Shown here piece by piece: positions 41,919-50,346 of a DNA stretch of 64,000 nt. Each line of letters begins with the position of its first letter. Position 1 is the stretch's first letter. Origin of the DNA: Rhodococcus sp. IEGM 1379 (GTDB lineage: Bacteria > Actinomycetota > Actinomycetes > Mycobacteriales > Mycobacteriaceae); NCBI RefSeq assembly GCF_030056815.1, contig NZ_JASHKR010000005.1:1-64000 (forward strand), read 5' to 3'. Made by a program: the position numbers and the translations under genes. Under the pieces are notes generated by a model. It had not been told where the DNA came from. It did no database searches and worked only from the letters and a program-made list of their open reading frames with translations.

Positions 41919-42998
41919 ATGAGTGTTCTGCATCTGCGGGGGATCGGTCTGCCCGATGCTGCGCCCATCGAACTGTGGGTTGTCGACGGCCGGATCACCT
42001 TCGAACCGGTCGCCGGCGCCGAGACCGTCGTGGAATCGGGCTGGATCGCTCCGGGACTAGTCGACGCGCATTGCCATGTCGGAATCCGCTTCGGCGGTGG
42101 TGGCGGGGAGAGCATCGAGGGTCTGATTGCGCAGGCCGAAACCGAGCGTGACGCCGGAGTGCTGTTGTTGCGCGACGCCGGTTCACCCGTCGATACCCGG
42201 TTCATCGATGAGCGTCTCGATCTTCCGCGGATCATTCGCGCCGGTCAGCACATTGCTGCGCCCAAGCGATACATCCCGGGACTGCCGGTCGATCTCGACG
42301 ACGAATCGCAGCTCCCCGCCGAGGCAGCGCGTCAAGCGCGGGCCGGCGACGGCTGGGTAAAACTCGTCGGCGACTGGATCGATCGTTCCGTGGGGGACCT
42401 CGCGCCGCTGTGGAGTGACGAGATTCTGGTCGAGGCGATTGCGGCGGCCCATGCCGAAGGTGCCAAGGTGACGGCGCATGTGTTTGCCGAAGACGCTTTG
42501 CCCGGTCTGATCAACGCCGGTATCGACTGCATCGAACACGGCACGGGGTTGACGGACGAGACCATCGATTTGATGGTCTCCCGCGGCACCGCGCTGGTTC
42601 CGACGCTCATCAACATCGCGACATTCCCCGGAATTGCAGACTCGGCAACGCGGTACCCGATCTACGCCGCGCACATGCGCGATCTGCATGCGCGGCGTCA
42701 TCAGACGATCGGCGCAGCCCATGAAGCGGGCATTCCGATCTATGCCGGCACCGATGCCGGGGGATCGATCCTGCACGGACGGATCGCGGACGAGGTGGCC
42801 GAACTCCACTTGGCCGGGCTGTCGGCGCACGACGCTCTCGGGGCGGCTTGCTGGGACGCACGTGGCTGGCTGGGGGCGCCGGGGATCGTCGAAGGGGCGC
42901 CCGCTGACCTCGTTGTATTCGAGGAAGATCCGCGCGGAAACACAGCTGTGCTGTCGAAGCCCACTCGAGTGATGCTTCGCGGAAACTTTTTCGACTGA
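41919..42998 (+). CDS. Amidohydrolase-family metal-dependent hydrolase
   Basis: The 359-residue TIM-barrel hydrolase has all the expected metal ligands: HCH in LVDAHCHVGIRF, the bridging Lys in GWVKLVGDW, His in VTAHVFAED, His in DCIEHGTGLT, and Asp in IYAGTDAGGSIL. It resembles imidazolonepropionase/prolidase-like members. It follows ffh directly, as Rv2915c does in M. tuberculosis. The substrate is unknown. Confidence 0.88.
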   Translation: MSVLHLRGIGLPDAAPIELWVVDGRITFEPVAGAETVVESGWIAPGLVDAHCHVGIRFGGGGGESIEGLIAQAETERDAGVLLLRDAGSPVDTRFIDERLDLPRIIRAGQHIAAPKRYIPGLPVDLDDESQLPAEAARQARAGDGWVKLVGDWIDRSVGDLAPLWSDEILVEAIAAAHAEGAKVTAHVFAEDALPGLINAGIDCIEHGTGLTDETIDLMVSRGTALVPTLINIATFPGIADSATRYPIYAAHMRDLHARRHQTIGAAHEAGIPIYAGTDAGGSILHGRIADEVAELHLAGLSAHDALGAACWDARGWLGAPGIVEGAPADLVVFEEDPRGNTAVLSKPTRVMLRGNFFD

Positions 42999-43014
42999 AT
43001 TCGGCTCCCCGGAT

Positions 43015-43043
43015 TTCACCAGGGGAACCGGATCTGGCACAAT
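43015..43043 (+). promoter_or_regulatory. Candidate promoter of the rpsP operon
   Basis: TTCACC (43015-43020) and CACAAT (43038-43043) are 17 bp apart, inside GATCTGGCACAATAGACG. The same TCTGGCACAAT-GACG block precedes rplS, the other ribosomal-protein transcription unit nearby. The transcript would have a leader of about 140 bases containing two hairpins (43109-43128 and about 43147-43169). Confidence 0.5.
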
Positions 43044-43187
43044 AGACGACTGTTCGTCGCAATCGGTTACGTACCGCTGCGACGGTCACAGGTTAGAGGC
43101 AAAACCGGACTCACAAATTCGTGTGAGTTGCTGAATTGCACGTGACACGCGCGCCGCATTCGTGCGCGCTGAAGGAGTACCACAGCC

Positions 43188-43643
43188 ATGGCTGTCAAGA
43201 TCAAGCTCACCCGCCTCGGCAAGATCCGCAACGCCCAGTACCGCGTTGTCATTGCCGACGCTCGCACCCGTCGCGACGGCCGTTCGATCGAGACGATCGG
43301 CAAGTACCACCCGAAGGAAGAGCCTTCCTTCATCGAGATCGACTCCGAGCGCGCACAGTACTGGTTGGGCGTTGGCGCACAGGCCACCGAGCCTGTCGAA
43401 GCTCTCCTCAAGATCACCGGTGACTGGCAGAAGTTCAAGGGCCTCCCGGGCACCGAAGGCACCCTGCGTGTCAAGGAAGCTAAGCCCACCAAGCTCGAAC
43501 TCTTCCAGGCTGCCCTCGCGCAGGCTGAGAGCGAGCCGGTTGCAGAAGCAATCACCCCCAAGAAGAAGAAGGCCGCCAAGGTCGAAGAGGTCGAGGCTGC
43601 TGCCGAGGCTCCCGCTGCAGACGCCGAGGCTGCTGACAAGTGA
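43188..43643 (+). CDS. rpsP: 30S ribosomal protein S16
   Basis: The 151-residue S16 begins [20 protein letters not shown] and has [20 protein letters not shown]. After the core (about residue 105) it carries the long actinobacterial tail rich in Lys, Ala and Glu ([14 protein letters not shown]). The ATG at 43188 has AAGGAG upstream. It is first in the rpsP-khpA-rimM-trmD operon, with the KH gene overlapping its stop. Confidence 0.98.
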   Translation: MAVKIKLTRLGKIRNAQYRVVIADARTRRDGRSIETIGKYHPKEEPSFIEIDSERAQYWLGVGAQATEPVEALLKITGDWQKFKGLPGTEGTLRVKEAKPTKLELFQAALAQAESEPVAEAITPKKKKAAKVEEVEAAAEAPAADAEAADK

Positions 43644-43882
43644 GTGCCGTCGTCGCTGATGCGGTAGAGCATTTGGTTCGCGGCATTGTCGCCAATCCTG
43701 ACGACGTTCGCGTCGAACTGATGACCGGACGCCGTGGACGTACCGTCGAGGTGCATGTGCATCCTGACGATCTCGGCAAGGTCATCGGCAGGGGCGGACG
43801 TACCGCGACCGCTCTGCGGACCCTGGTCTCCGGTATCGGTGGCCGTGGCATTCGCGTCGACGTCGTCGACACCGATCAGTAG
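43640..43882 (+). CDS. khpA: KH-domain RNA-binding protein KhpA
   Basis: The 80-residue single KH domain has the GxxG loop in [18 protein letters not shown]. Its GTG start overlaps the rpsP stop by 4 bp. KhpA-type proteins pair with KhpB/Jag to bind RNA and influence cell elongation in Gram-positive bacteria. Its place between rpsP and rimM is conserved. Confidence 0.95.
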   Translation: MSAVVADAVEHLVRGIVANPDDVRVELMTGRRGRTVEVHVHPDDLGKVIGRGGRTATALRTLVSGIGGRGIRVDVVDTDQ

Positions 43883-43894
43883 ACGGCAGAAACA

Positions 43895-44452
43895 GTGGAA
43901 CTCGTAGTCGGCCGTGTCGCAAAGTCACACGGCATCAAAGGTGAGCTTGTCGTCGACGTTCGTACTGACGAACCCGAAGAACGCTTTGCCGTAGGCGCCG
44001 TGCTGAACGGACACAAGCCGCGCGAGTCGACACTGAAGTCGTACACGGTGGAAGCTGCCCGGAATCATTCCGGGCGGCTTCTGCTGCGCCTTGTCGGCAT
44101 CGCCGATCGAGGCGAAGCAGATGCCTTGCGGGGCACGATGTTTGTCATCGACACCGCAGATCTCGAACCGTCCGACGATCCGGACGAGTTCTACGATCAC
44201 GAACTCGAAGGTCTGAAGGTCGTACTGGCCGACGGCACCGAAGTTGGTTCCGTGATCGAGGTATTGCATTCCGCCGCAGGCGAATTGCTCTCAATCAGGC
44301 GCACCGGTGAGACATCCGGCGAGTTGTTGGTTCCGTTTGTCGCTGCAATCGTGACAAAGGTGTCCACCACTGACGGTCTCATCGAGATCGCACCCCCGGA
44401 AGGGCTTCTCGACCCGGACTTCGGCGACAAAGCTAATTCCGATAGCGACTGA
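43895..44452 (+). CDS. rimM: 16S rRNA processing protein RimM
   Basis: The 185-residue ribosome maturation factor for the 30S head has the N-terminal motif [27 protein letters not shown] (split family motif; it begins at residue 5) and a C-terminal PRC barrel ([18 protein letters not shown], then [10 protein letters not shown]). It acts with S19 in 30S assembly. The start is a GTG at 43895, 12 bp after the khpA stop; trmD follows after 7 bp. Confidence 0.96.
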   Translation: MELVVGRVAKSHGIKGELVVDVRTDEPEERFAVGAVLNGHKPRESTLKSYTVEAARNHSGRLLLRLVGIADRGEADALRGTMFVIDTADLEPSDDPDEFYDHELEGLKVVLADGTEVGSVIEVLHSAAGELLSIRRTGETSGELLVPFVAAIVTKVSTTDGLIEIAPPEGLLDPDFGDKANSDSD

Positions 44453-44459
44453 TCTCTTC

Positions 44460-45164
44460 ATGCGTCTCGACGTAGTCACAATCTTTCCCGAGTATCTCGA
44501 ACCGCTTCGTGCTGCCCTGTTGGGCAAGGCAATCGAACGTGGCTTGATCTCGGTGGACGTTCACGATCTTCGATCCTGGACGCAAGACGTTCATAAGGCC
44601 GTCGACGATTCCCCGTACGGCGGGGGACCGGGCATGGTCATGAAGCCCACGGTCTGGGGTCCCGCCCTCGACGACGTCATCGGACGTTCCGAATCCGAAG
44701 GGCCGGACGACGCGGAAACAATTCTGGTGGTGCCCACTCCCGCCGGTGTTCCGTTTACTCAGGCCACGGCGGAGCGTTGGTCGAAGGCAAGACATCTGGT
44801 CTTCGCGTGCGGTCGGTACGAGGGTATCGATCAGCGAGTCTTCGACGACGCGGCCAAGCGTGTGCGTGTCGAGGAAGTCAGCATCGGTGACTACGTGCTG
44901 ATCGGCGGTGAAGCGGCTGTCCTCGTGATGGTTGAAGCTGTTGTCCGTCTGATGCCCGGTGTTCTCGGCAATCAGCTTTCACACCAAGAGGATTCGTTCT
45001 CCGACGGACTTCTCGAAGGCCCCAGCTACACACGCCCGGCGGTGTGGCGAGATCTCGAGGTTCCGCCGGTTCTGCTGTCCGGCGATCATGCCAAGGTCAA
45101 GGCGTGGCGTCGTGAGCAGTCCTTGCAGCGCACCGCCGAGCGTCGACCGGATCTGCTTCCCTAG
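44460..45164 (+). CDS. trmD: tRNA (guanine37-N1)-methyltransferase
   Basis: The 234-residue trefoil-knot methyltransferase has the start RLDVVTIFPEYLEPLR, DDSPYGGGPGMVMKP, ACGRYEGIDQRV and SIGDYVLIGGEAAVLVMVEA. It modifies G37 to prevent frameshifting. It ends the rpsP operon. The stop codon overlaps the end of the minus-strand reductase remnant, which marks the edge of the accessory insertion. Confidence 0.98.
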   Translation: MRLDVVTIFPEYLEPLRAALLGKAIERGLISVDVHDLRSWTQDVHKAVDDSPYGGGPGMVMKPTVWGPALDDVIGRSESEGPDDAETILVVPTPAGVPFTQATAERWSKARHLVFACGRYEGIDQRVFDDAAKRVRVEEVSIGDYVLIGGEAAVLVMVEAVVRLMPGVLGNQLSHQEDSFSDGLLEGPSYTRPAVWRDLEVPPVLLSGDHAKVKAWRREQSLQRTAERRPDLLP

Positions 45165-45387
45165 TTATTTCTCGTCAGCCAGGTGACGCTCGCGCCGTTG
45201 TCGAAAGACTCGGTGGCGGTGGGGGCGAACAGTGTCGGCTCGAAAGTTCCGGCAAACATCGGCACTCCCGCACCGGCCACCACTGGATATCTCTTGATAA
45301 TCAACCCATCGATTTCGGGAAGCAGCGCTCCCGCGAGTATTCCGTCGCCGTACAGCCAGATATCTTGTCCTTCTTGCCTCGCGACTA
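45161..45387 (-). pseudogene. C-terminal remnant of a RibD-C/DHFR-family reductase
   Basis: One minus-strand frame reads QEGQDIWLYGDGILAGALLP, then EIDGLIIKRYPVVAGAGVPM, then FAGTFEPTLF, ending in a TAG at 45161-45163. This is the last third of the dihydrofolate-reductase-like (RibD C-terminal) family, which normally has a GKDIWLxGGG motif followed by LLPEID. No start codon or N-terminal part is present, because the frame runs into the end of the gtrA gene. It is a truncated relic, not a gene. Its 3' end overlaps the trmD stop. Confidence 0.85.
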
Positions 45388-45831
45388 GGGCTGGCCAGCC
45401 GGGCTGCGCCGGAACGAGAAGTAGCGGTGCCCGAAGAAGCTCACTCCGGCCACGATCAGCATCACCACTGCCTGCGCCGGTAGTGGTGGCGCATGGAAAA
45501 CGGACACGGCAATTGTCGCCAGAATCAGGTTGAGAGCAAGTCCGCCTGAGTTGACGACGACAAACGCCGCGAGATCGCGGGCCACCTGGCCGCGTACCCG
45601 GAAAACCAGTGTCCGGTGCAGCACAAACGCTATGAGAACGCTGACGCTGTAGGCGCCGATCAGTGCAACCTGGTACAGCTTCTCATTGTCGAGGATCAGC
45701 ATCCACACAACGAACAGCAGGTACCCGATCACCGTATTTGCCACTCCGACAATGGCAAACGCGATCGGCTGATGTTTCACGATCCGCAGAAGCGGCCCGG
45801 GGTCGGCCGTGTGGGCATCTTCGGTGCTCAC
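45385..45831 (-). CDS. GtrA-family small membrane protein
   Basis: The 148-residue protein has four transmembrane segments (AFAIVGVANTVIGYLLFVVW, ALIGAYSVSVLIAFVLHRTL, a third at LAAFVVVNSGGLALNLIL, and VVMLIVAGVSFFGHRYFSFR), ending in the family's HRYFSFR motif. GtrA/GtcA proteins are thought to flip or present polyprenyl-phosphate sugars. Its GTG start overlaps the stop of the YfhO-type gene by 4 bp, so the two are coupled. Mycobacterial Rv3789 is a family member involved in arabinogalactan. Confidence 0.9.
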   Translation of the reverse strand: MSTEDAHTADPGPLLRIVKHQPIAFAIVGVANTVIGYLLFVVWMLILDNEKLYQVALIGAYSVSVLIAFVLHRTLVFRVRGQVARDLAAFVVVNSGGLALNLILATIAVSVFHAPPLPAQAVVMLIVAGVSFFGHRYFSFRRSPAGQP

Positions 45832-48029
45832 GGTAAAGCGCTCGGAGCATTGGCAATTCGGTCACGTCGACGGCCGCGCAGGTACATCCATTCGAGGACG
45901 CCGAGTCCGGCCAATCCTGCGATCGCCGAGGCGGCACCGATCTTCCAGCCCGGGGGTCGCCAGGTCAGAACCAGTTCGGCATCTTTCGTGCCGGCCGGAA
46001 CGTCCACGGTGACAAAGGACTTCGCGACTACGTCGATGGGTACCGACTCGCCGTTCAACGTCGCCCGGTAGCCCGGCCAGCCCAAGCGTGCGAAGACGAC
46101 CTTTCCGCCGCTCTCCGAACTCACTCGAAGAGTGCTCGACATGTTCGATTCGGCGATCGACGTTGCTTCTACGCCTTGGGTATCGGAGATTCGACCGTTC
46201 CGCGTCGAGACCGGTCCGTCGACCCGTTCGAGTCCCGAAATGAAATTCTCGTGGCCGGGGTAGTCGACCCATTTCCAGCCGTCGGGCGCGGGCCCGCTGC
46301 GAGCATTCGGATACAGGGCGTTCTGCAGGACAACTCGGTCTACGTTCATCAGATCGACGAAGGTGCGGCCGGTGGCCGGTTCGACGCTGAAGGCGCGTCG
46401 GAAAGCGTCGGAGCACACGCTCATGTCCCAACGCATGCACAGGATATCGCCGAAGTAGTAGTGCCCGTTGGGGGTGTAGCCGCTGGTGTAGGTGAGCCCC
46501 AGATCCTTGGGGTAGTTGCCGAATGCGAGTGATCCGTAGGCGCCGCTCAATGTGCGGTCGCCCGGTGCGATCAGAGCGCGATCCGCGAGCTGCAGTGTTG
46601 TGCCGTCGAAATCGGGGAAAGCTGCAGTCATGTCCGAGCGAGATTCGGGAAGATTCCAGCTCATCGGCGTCGGCTGTGCGGCCCGAACCTGGGCGTAGGC
46701 AATGGGGGAGACGGCGACGATCGCGACGATGCAGGCCGCGGCGGTGCCCTTGTTGCAGCCGAGCCAGACCACGGCTGCCCCGAGGCCCGCTACCAGAACG
46801 GCTGAGACGAGGTGCCACTCGAGCAGGCTGGGAGCGGCTGACGCGGAACGCACCAGCAGCAGCCCGATCAGGAGTACCGCAGCGGTGGCGCGGCGTCGCA
46901 GGTTGTCGGTGGTGGCGTATCGGCCCAGGAGCGTGCAGACCAGCACCAGCAGTCCGATTGCAACCATCGGCAGCACGCGGGCAGGCCACCGCAAGGGGCC
47001 GATATTGCTCGGTCCGGCAGTCCACATCAACACGGCCACCGTGAAGATTCCGACGCTGGTCAGTTCGCGCGCCGCACTGCGGGCCTTGCCCCAGTCGATG
47101 AATGCCAGCGCGGGGATCAGGAACCAGGCGATGTAGACCATCGGCATCGTCTGGATATAGCCCCACCAGGAGGTGAAGGCAGGCATGGTGCTGGGCAGGC
47201 TGGCGTTCAGAGATTCCGACCAGGGAACAGCGAGGAATTGGTCGTTCTTGATCTCGGATGCGCCCCGCCAGGTGACATCGGCGGTGAGCACACTCGGGAT
47301 ATACGTGGCCATGCCGGCCAGCGCGGCGCTTGCAGCCACCGCAAGTAGTCGCAGCGACGGTGCCCAGCGTCGTTGGTAGACAACCTCGCCGATGGCCACC
47401 GCAGCGATCATCAGGGCGGATTCGACGGCCGGAAAGACATATTGGACGGATATCGCCAGATACAGGAACACGAAGGTCGGTATAGGCCCGCTCTTGCCGC
47501 GGGAGTACCGGATCGCCGACGCCCACGCCTGCACCATCCAGGCGGTGCCGGTGAACGCTGTCATCCAGCTGGCCTCGTCGAAGAACAGTAAGAATCCGGT
47601 GAAGGGAATTGATACCCCGGCGACCGCAGCCCAAGCCGGCTTCGAACCGTATTCGAGACAGATCCGATACACGCCGAGCCCGAGAATGATCGCAAAGACC
47701 AACTTTACGAGCGTGGCGTACAACGCCAAGTTGTCGAACGACGGCGCGATCAGGTTGATCAGGAGTTGCGGTGGGTTGAGAAGGCCGGCTTCCTCGATGG
47801 CGTAGTTGCCCGCCATCCAATGCTCGGGGATCAACACCGGTAGGTTGCCTGCGCGCAGGTGCTGTCCGAGCATTACCCACAGAGGGGCGTACTGGGACTC
47901 GGTGTCGTCGGTGTAGAAATGGCGAGCATTGGCGAGGATGACCGCCACATATCCCGCGATCACACCGACTGCTGTAACAGCGCCCCATTTGTACACATCG
48001 AGTCGGGCGTGACCACGAGTTTCCACCAC
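45828..48029 (-). CDS. YfhO-type GT-C superfamily membrane glycosyltransferase
   Basis: The 733-residue protein has about 13 transmembrane helices. The first extracytoplasmic loop has the acidic FYTDDTESQYAPLWVML, typical of GT-C enzymes, and the second half is a large external domain (about residues 455-695). The C-terminus has the YfhO hallmark: VVFARLGWPGYRATLNGESV, then VPAGTKDAELVLTWRPPGWK, then a last helix. YfhO proteins use polyprenyl-phosphate sugars to glycosylate surface polymers. It is coupled to gtrA downstream and divergent from the GT2/aminotransferase pair. Starts are GTG codons at 48029 or 48026. Confidence 0.88.
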   Translation of the reverse strand: MVETRGHARLDVYKWGAVTAVGVIAGYVAVILANARHFYTDDTESQYAPLWVMLGQHLRAGNLPVLIPEHWMAGNYAIEEAGLLNPPQLLINLIAPSFDNLALYATLVKLVFAIILGLGVYRICLEYGSKPAWAAVAGVSIPFTGFLLFFDEASWMTAFTGTAWMVQAWASAIRYSRGKSGPIPTFVFLYLAISVQYVFPAVESALMIAAVAIGEVVYQRRWAPSLRLLAVAASAALAGMATYIPSVLTADVTWRGASEIKNDQFLAVPWSESLNASLPSTMPAFTSWWGYIQTMPMVYIAWFLIPALAFIDWGKARSAARELTSVGIFTVAVLMWTAGPSNIGPLRWPARVLPMVAIGLLVLVCTLLGRYATTDNLRRRATAAVLLIGLLLVRSASAAPSLLEWHLVSAVLVAGLGAAVVWLGCNKGTAAACIVAIVAVSPIAYAQVRAAQPTPMSWNLPESRSDMTAAFPDFDGTTLQLADRALIAPGDRTLSGAYGSLAFGNYPKDLGLTYTSGYTPNGHYYFGDILCMRWDMSVCSDAFRRAFSVEPATGRTFVDLMNVDRVVLQNALYPNARSGPAPDGWKWVDYPGHENFISGLERVDGPVSTRNGRISDTQGVEATSIAESNMSSTLRVSSESGGKVVFARLGWPGYRATLNGESVPIDVVAKSFVTVDVPAGTKDAELVLTWRPPGWKIGAASAIAGLAGLGVLEWMYLRGRRRDRIANAPSALP

Positions 48030-48197
48030 GAGTTCCAGACCTTAACATCGGTGACCGGGCGCACGGCGACGCGTGTGTCCGAACTGCCGGGATCATTCGG
48101 GTCCGTCACGTATGCGCGTGTTAAAGTTCGCGACGGTGTGAGGCCGGTGGCGCACATTCTCGGCACAAGCCGAGACCCTCGAAGGGAGCAGAAGCGA

Positions 48198-49214
48198 GTG
48201 CACTCGATTTCCGTCGTAGTGCCCGTTTACCAGGGCGAAAAGACCATTACGGCGTTGGTCGAGGAATTGGATGGACTCTCCGGTCCGTGTGTCAGTTCCG
48301 CCGGTGCCAATTTCAGGGTCGACGAGATAGTTCTGGTTCACGACAACGGACCGGACCGGTCCGATGTTGTTCTTCTCGAGTTGGAACGTCGCTTCGAGCA
48401 GGTTCGTGTTGTCTGGCTCAGCCGCAACTACGGCCAGGACGCTGCGACGATCGCCGGGATGGCTGCTGCTCGCGGTGATTGGGTAGTCACGATGGATGAG
48501 GACGGGCAGCATGATCCGGCCTGTATAGGTTCCTTCCTGGACACGGCACTAGCCGAGCGTGCCGACCTCGTTTATTCCAAGCCAACCAACACCCGTCCGC
48601 ACGGATTCTTGCGAAACGTGACGTCGAGGGGCGCAAAAACTGTTCTGGGGACGATATTTTCGTTCCCGGCATCAGCGCGATTCGAAAGCTTCCGGCTCAT
48701 CCGCGGTGATATCGGTCGGCAACTTGCCGAGGTCGCCGCCAATGGTGCTTACCTTGACGTCGCCTTGACCTGGGTGGTGGGAAACACCGCGTCGGTCCCG
48801 GTTGCTCTGCGCGCCGAAGGGCGCGAGGAGTCCGGATACAACTATCGCCGGCTGTTCTCGTTGTTCTGGAAGATGGTCTTGTGCAGTGGAACCCGCGGCC
48901 TGCGGGTGGTCAGTCTGCTCGGTGTGACTCTTGCGCTCGCCGGTGTGATCGTGGCTGCGGTGATCTTCGTTCAAGCAGTGACCGGCGACAACAACGACCC
49001 CGAGGGGTGGGCGTCGATGATCGTGGCGCTCCTCGTGTGCTCGGGCGCAATCCTGTTCTCACTCGGCCTCATTGCCGAGTATCTCGGTGTGGCACTGCAC
49101 ATCCTGGTGGGCAAACCGCTGTATCTGAAGGTGGATTCGCCGCGGTGGGCGGATTCAGGTTCGAGTCGGCCGAGCGCTGCATGTGAAACGAATGGCGTAG
49201 CTCGTGAACACTGA
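48198..49214 (+). CDS. GT2 polyprenyl-phosphate sugar synthase (GtrB/CsbB-like)
   Basis: The 338-residue protein has a GT-A fold beginning ISVVVPVYQGEKTITALVEEL, the metal-binding motif VVTMDEDGQHDP, and WLSRNYGQDAATIAGMAAA. Two C-terminal transmembrane helices follow (LGVTLALAGVIVAAVIFVQA and IVALLVCSGAILFSLGLIAE). This is the layout of GtrB/CsbB/DPM1-type enzymes, which load a sugar onto polyprenyl phosphate at the inner leaflet. The GTG at 48198 is preceded by GGGAGCAG; an upstream GTG is possible. It overlaps the next gene by 11 bp. Confidence 0.9.
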   Translation: MHSISVVVPVYQGEKTITALVEELDGLSGPCVSSAGANFRVDEIVLVHDNGPDRSDVVLLELERRFEQVRVVWLSRNYGQDAATIAGMAAARGDWVVTMDEDGQHDPACIGSFLDTALAERADLVYSKPTNTRPHGFLRNVTSRGAKTVLGTIFSFPASARFESFRLIRGDIGRQLAEVAANGAYLDVALTWVVGNTASVPVALRAEGREESGYNYRRLFSLFWKMVLCSGTRGLRVVSLLGVTLALAGVIVAAVIFVQAVTGDNNDPEGWASMIVALLVCSGAILFSLGLIAEYLGVALHILVGKPLYLKVDSPRWADSGSSRPSAACETNGVAREH

Positions 49215-50343
49215 CCGCATCATTTTCAGTCGCCCCTACCGCGCCGCAAACGAATTGAACAATCTGGCAACAGTTTTGGAGTCGGATCACATCCACGGAG
49301 ACGGCCGATTCACCGCGTCGTCGACGGCCAGAATCAAGGAGATCACCGGCTCGAAGCATGCACTGCTGACCACGTCCTGCACCCATGCGCTCGAACTGGG
49401 CGGGCTTCTGCTGGAACTCGGACCGGGCGACGAGGTGATCGTGCCGAGTTTCGCATTCAGTTCCGCGGCCACCGCAGTGGCGCTACGAGGCGCGACCATC
49501 GTGTTTGTCGACATCGACTTGGCGACCGGAAACATCGACCCCGCAGCAGTTGCCGACGCAATCACAGCGCGCACCAAAGCTGTACTCGTCATGCACTACG
49601 GCGGTGTGGCCGCTGACATGGAACCGTTGTCGGCGCTCGCCCAGCAGAATGGAATCGCTCTCATCGAGGACAATGCACACGGATTGGGCGGTTCCTGGCG
49701 GGGACGCAAACTCGGCACCATCGGGGCGGTCGGCACCCAAAGTTTCCACGATACGAAGAACATTCACTGCGGCGAGGGTGGCGCATTGTTGCTCTCCGAC
49801 GACACGCTCATGGAGCGCGCCGAGATCATCCGGGAAAAGGGCACGAACCGGGCTCGGTTCCTCCGAGGTCAGGTGGACAAGTACTCGTGGCAGGACATCG
49901 GGTCGAGCTATCTCCCCAGCGAACTGAATGCGGCGGTGCTGGACGCTCAACTGTCCGAGTTCGAAACAGTCCAGGCGCAGCGGCATCGAGTGTGGGACGG
50001 CTACCGCACGGGCTTGGCGGACTGGGCGCAGGAGCGCGACGTCCATCTCATGACGGTCCCGCCGGATTGCGAGCACACCGCTCACCTGTTCTACGTCAGA
50101 ATGCCGAACGAGCAGATTCGTGACGCAATGATTCGCCATGTGGCTGAGCAGGGAATCGTGGCACCGTTTCACTATGTGCCGCTCGATTCCAGTGCCGCCG
50201 GCAAACGCTACGGCAGAACGCCGCAACCGTGCGTCCGCAGTGAATTGTTTTCTACGACTATTCTGCGACTTCCCTTGTGGCCCATGTTGAGCGCAGATCA
50301 GCAAGCTCGTGTTGTGGATGCGGTGACGTCGTACCGCTGGTGA
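49204..50343 (+). CDS. DegT/DnrJ/EryC1 sugar aminotransferase (WecE/RffA-like)
   Basis: The 379-residue PLP enzyme has LTTSCTHALELGGLLLELGP, DEVIVPSFAFSSAATAVALR, IALIEDNAHGLGGSWRGR and the PLP-lysine motif SFHDTKNIHCGEGGALLL. The last two are close to WecE/RffA, which makes dTDP-4-amino-4,6-dideoxygalactose from the 4-keto-6-deoxyglucose nucleotide. The exact product cannot be fixed from sequence alone. It overlaps the GT2 gene by 11 bp, so the aminated sugar is probably what that enzyme loads on polyprenyl phosphate. It is convergent with lppW with 3 bp between. Confidence 0.88.
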   Translation: MNTDRIIFSRPYRAANELNNLATVLESDHIHGDGRFTASSTARIKEITGSKHALLTTSCTHALELGGLLLELGPGDEVIVPSFAFSSAATAVALRGATIVFVDIDLATGNIDPAAVADAITARTKAVLVMHYGGVAADMEPLSALAQQNGIALIEDNAHGLGGSWRGRKLGTIGAVGTQSFHDTKNIHCGEGGALLLSDDTLMERAEIIREKGTNRARFLRGQVDKYSWQDIGSSYLPSELNAAVLDAQLSEFETVQAQRHRVWDGYRTGLADWAQERDVHLMTVPPDCEHTAHLFYVRMPNEQIRDAMIRHVAEQGIVAPFHYVPLDSSAAGKRYGRTPQPCVRSELFSTTILRLPLWPMLSADQQARVVDAVTSYRW

Positions 50344-50346
50344 GAA

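Noticed and set aside
40323-41933. 536-codon open frame antisense to ffh
   Set aside because: The sense strand encodes an unmistakable Ffh with all GTPase motifs; the reverse frame has no family features.
45862-48096. 744-codon minus-strand frame overlapping the YfhO-type gene
   Set aside because: It is Arg- and Pro-rich with no hydrophobic pattern, while the overlapping frame has a clear membrane protein with the YfhO C-terminus.
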